DNA from: an uncultured Shewanella sp.
Lineage (GTDB): Bacteria; Pseudomonadota; Gammaproteobacteria; Enterobacterales; Shewanellaceae
Assembly (NCBI GenBank): GCA_947503555.1
Contig: CANNEE010000001.1
Coordinates: forward strand, 372,001-436,000
Direction of reading: 5' to 3'
Length of the DNA: 64,000 nucleotides
The notes under the pieces were generated by a model. The model saw only the letters and a program-made list of their open reading frames with translations, was not told where the DNA came from and ran no database searches. The position numbers and the translations under genes were made by a program. This document shows, piece by piece, positions 60,406 through 64,000 of the stretch (its first letter is position 1; each line of letters begins with the position of its first letter).

Positions 60406-61095
60406 ATGAAAATTGGTATTATTGGCGCCATGGAGCCAGAGGTTGTTCATCTTATCGAATCACTGGAAAAGCCTAGCTTTGAAACTGTCGCGGGTATCGA
60501 ATTCGTATCAGGCGAATTAGGCGGTAAAGAGGTTATTGTGACGCGCTCAGGCATTGGCAAAGTCGCAGCGAGTCTTGCCACCAGCCTACTGATTGAAAAG
60601 TTTGCTCCCGATGCAGTCATCAATACTGGCTCAGCAGGTGGTTTTGTCGATGAACTCGCAATTGGCGATATCGTTATCTCTTCAGAAGTCAGACACCATG
60701 ATGTGGATGTCACTGCCTTTGGCTATGAGATAGGCCAAATGGCGCAGCAGCCAGCAGCTTTTATACCCGACAACAAGCTAGTCGCGGCAGCTAAGTCTGC
60801 CATTGCTAGCCTAGGAGAAGTTAAGGCGATCGAAGGCCTAATCTGTACTGGCGACAGCTTTATTTGCGATCCAGAGCGAACTAAGACCATGCTATCTCAC
60901 TTCCCGACCATGGCGGCGTGCGAAATGGAAGCCGCTGCAATCGCTCAAGTATGTCACGCATTTGAAGTGCCCTTTGTCGTGATCCGTTCACTTTCCGATA
61001 ACGCCAATGATGATTCGCCAGTGGATTTTGACTCATATCTAGTCAAAGCCGGCCACCACTCAGCGTTAATGGTCATTGCGTTAATCAAGGCACTC
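60406..61095 (+). CDS. mtnN: 5'-methylthioadenosine/S-adenosylhomocysteine nucleosidase
   Basis: Recycles SAM by-products and feeds autoinducer-2 synthesis. [11 protein letters not shown] at the start with catalytic Glu, GDSFICD near 148, and [11 protein letters not shown] near 192 with catalytic Asp. 230 residues. It starts a four- or five-gene run on the plus strand. Confidence 0.97.
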
Positions 61096-61114
61096 TAAAG
61101 GGCAAAGTAAAGTG

Positions 61115-62095
61115 ATGGCCTTCATTGAACAACTCATCGCTCAGGATGGCGCCCTATTTGGGCGCTTTCTCACGTTGTTTTTTGCCATAGTGCTATCGCG
61201 AGCCGCGCCGCTTCCCAAGCATATCCAACCGCTATTCTGGCTGAGTCAACTAGCAAAAGAGCTCGCGCGCAAGGTCAATCATCCCCATAGAGCCAGATCC
61301 CAGCAAATCACTGCAGGCATCTTAGCCTCGGTTCTCTTAATTGTGCCCTTTTGGGCAATCTGCGCCTTCCTATTAGAGCTTGCTGCTTTTCCGTGGTTTT
61401 TTGAGTTTATTATTCTCTACCTATGTTTAAGCGATGCCTGTTTTCGTCAATTTGCTAATGAAATACATGGTGTGCTCAAACTCGATAACAAAGCCGAAGC
61501 GAGGGAGCTTTTAGGTCACTGGGTAGCCCAGGACACCCAAAGTTTATCTGAAATAGGCCTAGCTAAGACCACCATAGAAAAGCTTTCTGCCGCACCAGTA
61601 TACGGATTAATAAGCACCATTTTTTACTACACCATTGCTGGTGCACCTCTGGTGTTAGCGGTGCGAATGATCAAGCAACTTGAACTCAGCTGGCCGATTG
61701 TCAATCCTAGGTACCGCTATTTTGCCCTGTGCATCTATCTATTCAATACAATATTACAGTTGATCCCAAATCTACTTTGGGGCTTAACGCTGGCGATAAT
61801 TTCAGGACCAGCTGGCTTTAAGGCGCTATTTAAATTCAAAAATGACAACGCCTCAATGGCCTTTGATCAACAAATTAATGCAGTCACGGCTTCCGCACTG
61901 AAAATCGAGTTAGGAGGACCGAGAATGTTTGCAGGTAAGAAGGTGGCATTACCTAGGCTAAAGTACGGCCCTAAACCAGGGCTAGAAGATATTAAGCGAG
62001 GTATTAACTTGACCTCATTTGGCTTTATTATCTGGTTTGCTTTTGTCGCGCTAATTCCCATTATCTGGGCCATATTGAGATATATGCAGCCTTAA
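61115..62095 (+). CDS. CbiB/CobD-like membrane protein with altered core motif
   Basis: About 326 residues, several membrane segments. The region A-R-E-L-L then QDTQSLSEIGLAKTTIEKLS follows CbiB (adenosylcobinamide-phosphate synthase), but the usual A-E-N-x2-D-G core is replaced by A-A-P-V-Y-G. It may therefore not be a functional cobalamin enzyme. AmpE-type proteins are distant relatives. It lies 17 bp after mtnN and is probably cotranscribed. No other cobalamin genes in the window. Confidence 0.75.
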   Translation: MAFIEQLIAQDGALFGRFLTLFFAIVLSRAAPLPKHIQPLFWLSQLAKELARKVNHPHRARSQQITAGILASVLLIVPFWAICAFLLELAAFPWFFEFIILYLCLSDACFRQFANEIHGVLKLDNKAEARELLGHWVAQDTQSLSEIGLAKTTIEKLSAAPVYGLISTIFYYTIAGAPLVLAVRMIKQLELSWPIVNPRYRYFALCIYLFNTILQLIPNLLWGLTLAIISGPAGFKALFKFKNDNASMAFDQQINAVTASALKIELGGPRMFAGKKVALPRLKYGPKPGLEDIKRGINLTSFGFIIWFAFVALIPIIWAILRYMQP

Positions 62096-62193
62096 AGTGT
62101 TGGTTACTAATCATTCAACAACACCACTTACATGGTAATAAAATTACAGGTATAATCGCGCCACCCTTTTTTCGGCTAAAAAATGAGTCAGTT

Positions 62194-62580
62194 TTGTTAG
62201 AAAATTTACACATTTCATTAACGACACCCGCCCTGCTGTTTCCGGCGATCTCCTTACTGTTATTGGCCTATACCAATCGTTTTTTTTCACTAGCAGCCTT
62301 AATTCGCACCTTAAGTAGCGAAAAACAACCTGTACTCACGAGTCAAATCGATAACCTTAGAAAACGAATTGCTATCATTCGTCGCATGCAAGAAGCTGGA
62401 GTATCAGCCTTTGCCCTATGTGTACTGTGCATGATTTTCATCTATGTGGGTCTAAATCAAATTGGCTCAGTCATTTTTGGAACAAGTCTACTCTTGCTAC
62501 TCTATTCGCTAGTATTATCTGTGCTTGAAATACGCATCTCTGTCGATGCATTAAATATTCACTTAGAAGAGATGAGCTGA
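62194..62580 (+). CDS. DUF2721 membrane protein
   Basis: 128 residues: hydrophobic N-terminal segment, a charged stretch with R-K-R-I-A-I-I-R-R, and two further membrane helices. Function unknown. The TTG at 62194 is the only reasonable start; an ATG ten bases earlier runs into a stop. Its stop overlaps the next start (TGATG). Confidence 0.75.
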   Translation: MLENLHISLTTPALLFPAISLLLLAYTNRFFSLAALIRTLSSEKQPVLTSQIDNLRKRIAIIRRMQEAGVSAFALCVLCMIFIYVGLNQIGSVIFGTSLLLLLYSLVLSVLEIRISVDALNIHLEEMS

Positions 62581-63206
62581 TGCAACACTGGGTTTACTTT
62601 TTCGATCTTTGTGGCACGGCGGTATTTGCTTTATCAGGTGCGTTGGCAGCAGGTAGACATAAGATGGATCCATTTGGTGTTATTGTATTAGCCTCGGTCA
62701 CAGCGGTAGGTGGCGGCAGCATTCGTGATGCACTCATAGGGGCCACACCAGTATTTTGGATTAATGACCCTAATTACATCATAGTGATACTAACAACCGT
62801 GCTACTCACTATGGTATTTGTCCGTAAGCCTAAGCGAGTACCACAATACACGCTACCTATTGCTGATGCTTTAGGTTTAGCCCTATTTACCGTTATTGGC
62901 GCCGAAAAAGCGCTTAACCTAGGCCTGACAGGCATGATCGCTGTTGTCATGGGATTAATAACAGGTGTTGGCGGTGGTATCATTCGCGATATATTATGTC
63001 GCCAAGTGCCAATGATTTTACGAACTGAAATTTACGCCACTGCGTCCATCTTTGGTGGCATCAGTTATACCGTCAGCCTATATTTTGGCTTGGCCAATAT
63101 GCCCGCATTAGGATTAGCTATGTTAAGTACTTTAGCTATTCGCTTAGCCGCGATAAAATGGCACTTGTCTCTGCCTGCTTTTGACCTTAGAACTAAGCGA
63201 GTTTAG
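62580..63206 (+). CDS. TRIC-type cation channel (UPF0126 family)
   Basis: 208 residues in two internal repeats of three helices: FALSGALAAGRHKMDPFGV with GGGSIRDALIG near 45, repeated later as GVGGGIIRDILC. These repeats are typical of bacterial trimeric intracellular cation channels. One-base overlap with DUF2721 indicates coupling. Confidence 0.9.
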   Translation: MQHWVYFFDLCGTAVFALSGALAAGRHKMDPFGVIVLASVTAVGGGSIRDALIGATPVFWINDPNYIIVILTTVLLTMVFVRKPKRVPQYTLPIADALGLALFTVIGAEKALNLGLTGMIAVVMGLITGVGGGIIRDILCRQVPMILRTEIYATASIFGGISYTVSLYFGLANMPALGLAMLSTLAIRLAAIKWHLSLPAFDLRTKRV

Positions 63207-63209
63207 CCT

Positions 63210-63737
63210 GTGAAGTTTGATACCTTGCTGTTAAAAAACAAGATATTTGGTATAGCAATGACTTTGAGCTGCTTATTAATCCATTTTCAGATTAATGCCG
63301 GTTCATTGCCGATTGACAATATCAAGCGCCCTGAGGCGCAAATTCTCGCCTTGGACTATATCAAGGCGTTAACGGCGAGAAATTATCAAGCATTAGCAAC
63401 ATTCTATAGTCGGGATACCCACTTTTACGATAAAACCGCTGGTAAACGATATACGGGTGGTCGTCATATTATCGACTTCTTTAAACGTGCCCACGCAGAT
63501 GTCGAGTCTTACCAATTTAATATTGAGCATATGTACAACTCTGGCAGCTTTGTGGTCATGATAGGCAATTACCACCTAGTGGGAGCAGGGAAACAGTTCG
63601 GTAAGCCTGGAAAAACCATTAATATTGCTGTCCCAGGAGTCACTACCGTCAAACTGGATCTCACCACCCATAGAATCAAGCAGCACACAGACTTTATCGA
63701 CTATCAGACCATGGCAGATCAGCTCGCCACCCAATAA
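63210..63737 (+). CDS. Secreted NTF2-like protein
   Basis: 175 residues. An N-terminal signal peptide (about 1-31, ending QINAG) precedes a SnoaL/NTF2-type domain (ALDYIKALTARNYQALATFY, TGGRHIIDFFKRAHADVES). Function unknown. A GTG at 63210 starts 3 bp after the TRIC stop. A terminator follows. Confidence 0.78.
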   Translation: MKFDTLLLKNKIFGIAMTLSCLLIHFQINAGSLPIDNIKRPEAQILALDYIKALTARNYQALATFYSRDTHFYDKTAGKRYTGGRHIIDFFKRAHADVESYQFNIEHMYNSGSFVVMIGNYHLVGAGKQFGKPGKTINIAVPGVTTVKLDLTTHRIKQHTDFIDYQTMADQLATQ

Positions 63738-63779
63738 TCGACAAAGGCTGTTTTCCATTCTCGACTTGAGCAACCAATA

Positions 63780-63809
63780 AAAAAACCAGCACTTAGGTGC
63801 TGGTTTTTT
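63780..63809. terminator. Bidirectional terminator
   Basis: CCAGCAC (63786-63792) and GTGCTGG (63797-63803), each flanked by six A or T, between the convergent NTF2-like and S9 peptidase genes. Confidence 0.92.
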
Positions 63810-63833
63810 ATAAAGGGTGGCAGCTAATTGCTT

Positions 63834-64000
63834 TACTGCTGTTTACCTAAAAACTTATCTAGCCAAGCTTCCTGCTCATAAAGTACATGCAGAATACTTT
63901 CCCTTGCTCTATAGCCATGTCCTTCATAAGGTAGCATCACTAATCGCGCATCTTTGCCTAAGCCTTTTAATGCGTTATACATACGCTCTGACTGCATAGG
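63834..64000 (-). CDS. S9 family (prolyl oligopeptidase-type) peptidase, C-terminal end (partial)
   Basis: The last 54 codons before a TAA at 63834 read QSERMYNALKGLGK, then VMLPYEGHGY with the catalytic histidine, and a short tail ending in L-G-K-Q-Q. This is the C-terminus of an S9 serine peptidase; the rest lies beyond the window. Confidence 0.85.

Overview
The window looks like one chromosomal segment of a marine gammaproteobacterium, almost certainly a Shewanella. Gene order and protein sequences point the same way: hptA, yhcC and gltBD lie beside oxyR and a membrane class III adenylate cyclase (cyaC). Housekeeping blocks have the gammaproteobacterial order rpsP-rimM-trmD-rplS, ffh/ypjD/yfjD, rpoE-rseABC-lepA-lepB-rnc-era-recO-pdxJ-acpS, nadB and thyA-ptsP-rppH-mutH. 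I see no rRNA, tRNA, CRISPR array, prophage or complete insertion sequence. Both window edges cut a gene: hcp on the left and an S9 peptidase on the right.

Layout. 1-4.9 kb: 5' part of hcp with a far-upstream FNR-type palindrome, tyrA and a tyrosine-type DAHP synthase, then a HAD phosphatase. 5.3-9.7 kb: a chemoreceptor, a lipoprotein hydrolase bracketed by two copies of a short dispersed repeat, and an orphan solute-binding protein. 9.8-16 kb: rpsP-trmD operon with a leader terminator, ffh, then ypjD and yfjD on the other strand. 16-25 kb: a stress and lipid module, described below. 25-38 kb: acpS back to rpoE, then divergent nadB, then ygfX and sdhE. 38-48 kb: nhaR/nhaA, an orphan periplasmic binding protein, thyA, a TauE/SafE permease, ptsP, rppH, mutH. 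48-64 kb: cyaC, oxyR, a GGDEF protein, hptA, yhcC, gltBD, mtnN, a divergent CbiB-like protein, small membrane proteins, an NTF2-like secreted protein and the S9 peptidase.

Most interesting region (about 16-24.5 kb, all on the minus strand). An ECF sigma factor and its ChrR-type zinc/cupin anti-sigma factor lie upstream of an eight-gene, nearly fully overlapping operon: NTF2-like, SDR, FAD oxidoreductase, DUF1365, cyclopropane-synthase-like methyltransferase, DUF2878, chalcone-isomerase-like and DUF3833 lipoprotein. This resembles the singlet-oxygen (RpoE/ChrR) lipid-modification module known from Rhodobacter. Three promoters with the same unusual architecture, TGATC(C/T) then 18 bases then TA with CG just before the TA, precede the sigma gene, the eight-gene operon and an upstream LON-domain gene. 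Each puts the start codon 23-27 bases from the expected transcript start. This predicts autoregulation and places the LON-domain protein in the regulon. A Mpo1-like lipid dioxygenase gene lies next door behind a palindromic repeat element.

Other notable signals: a 262-bp MITE-like element that supplies the last codons and stop of rseC; a 164-bp palindromic element upstream of the Mpo1-like gene; a sigma-E promoter at rpoE; a terminator inside the rpsP leader; a cluster of DnaA-box-like sequences between rppH and mutH. All functional statements rest on recognition of protein families and motifs by eye. No database search was run.
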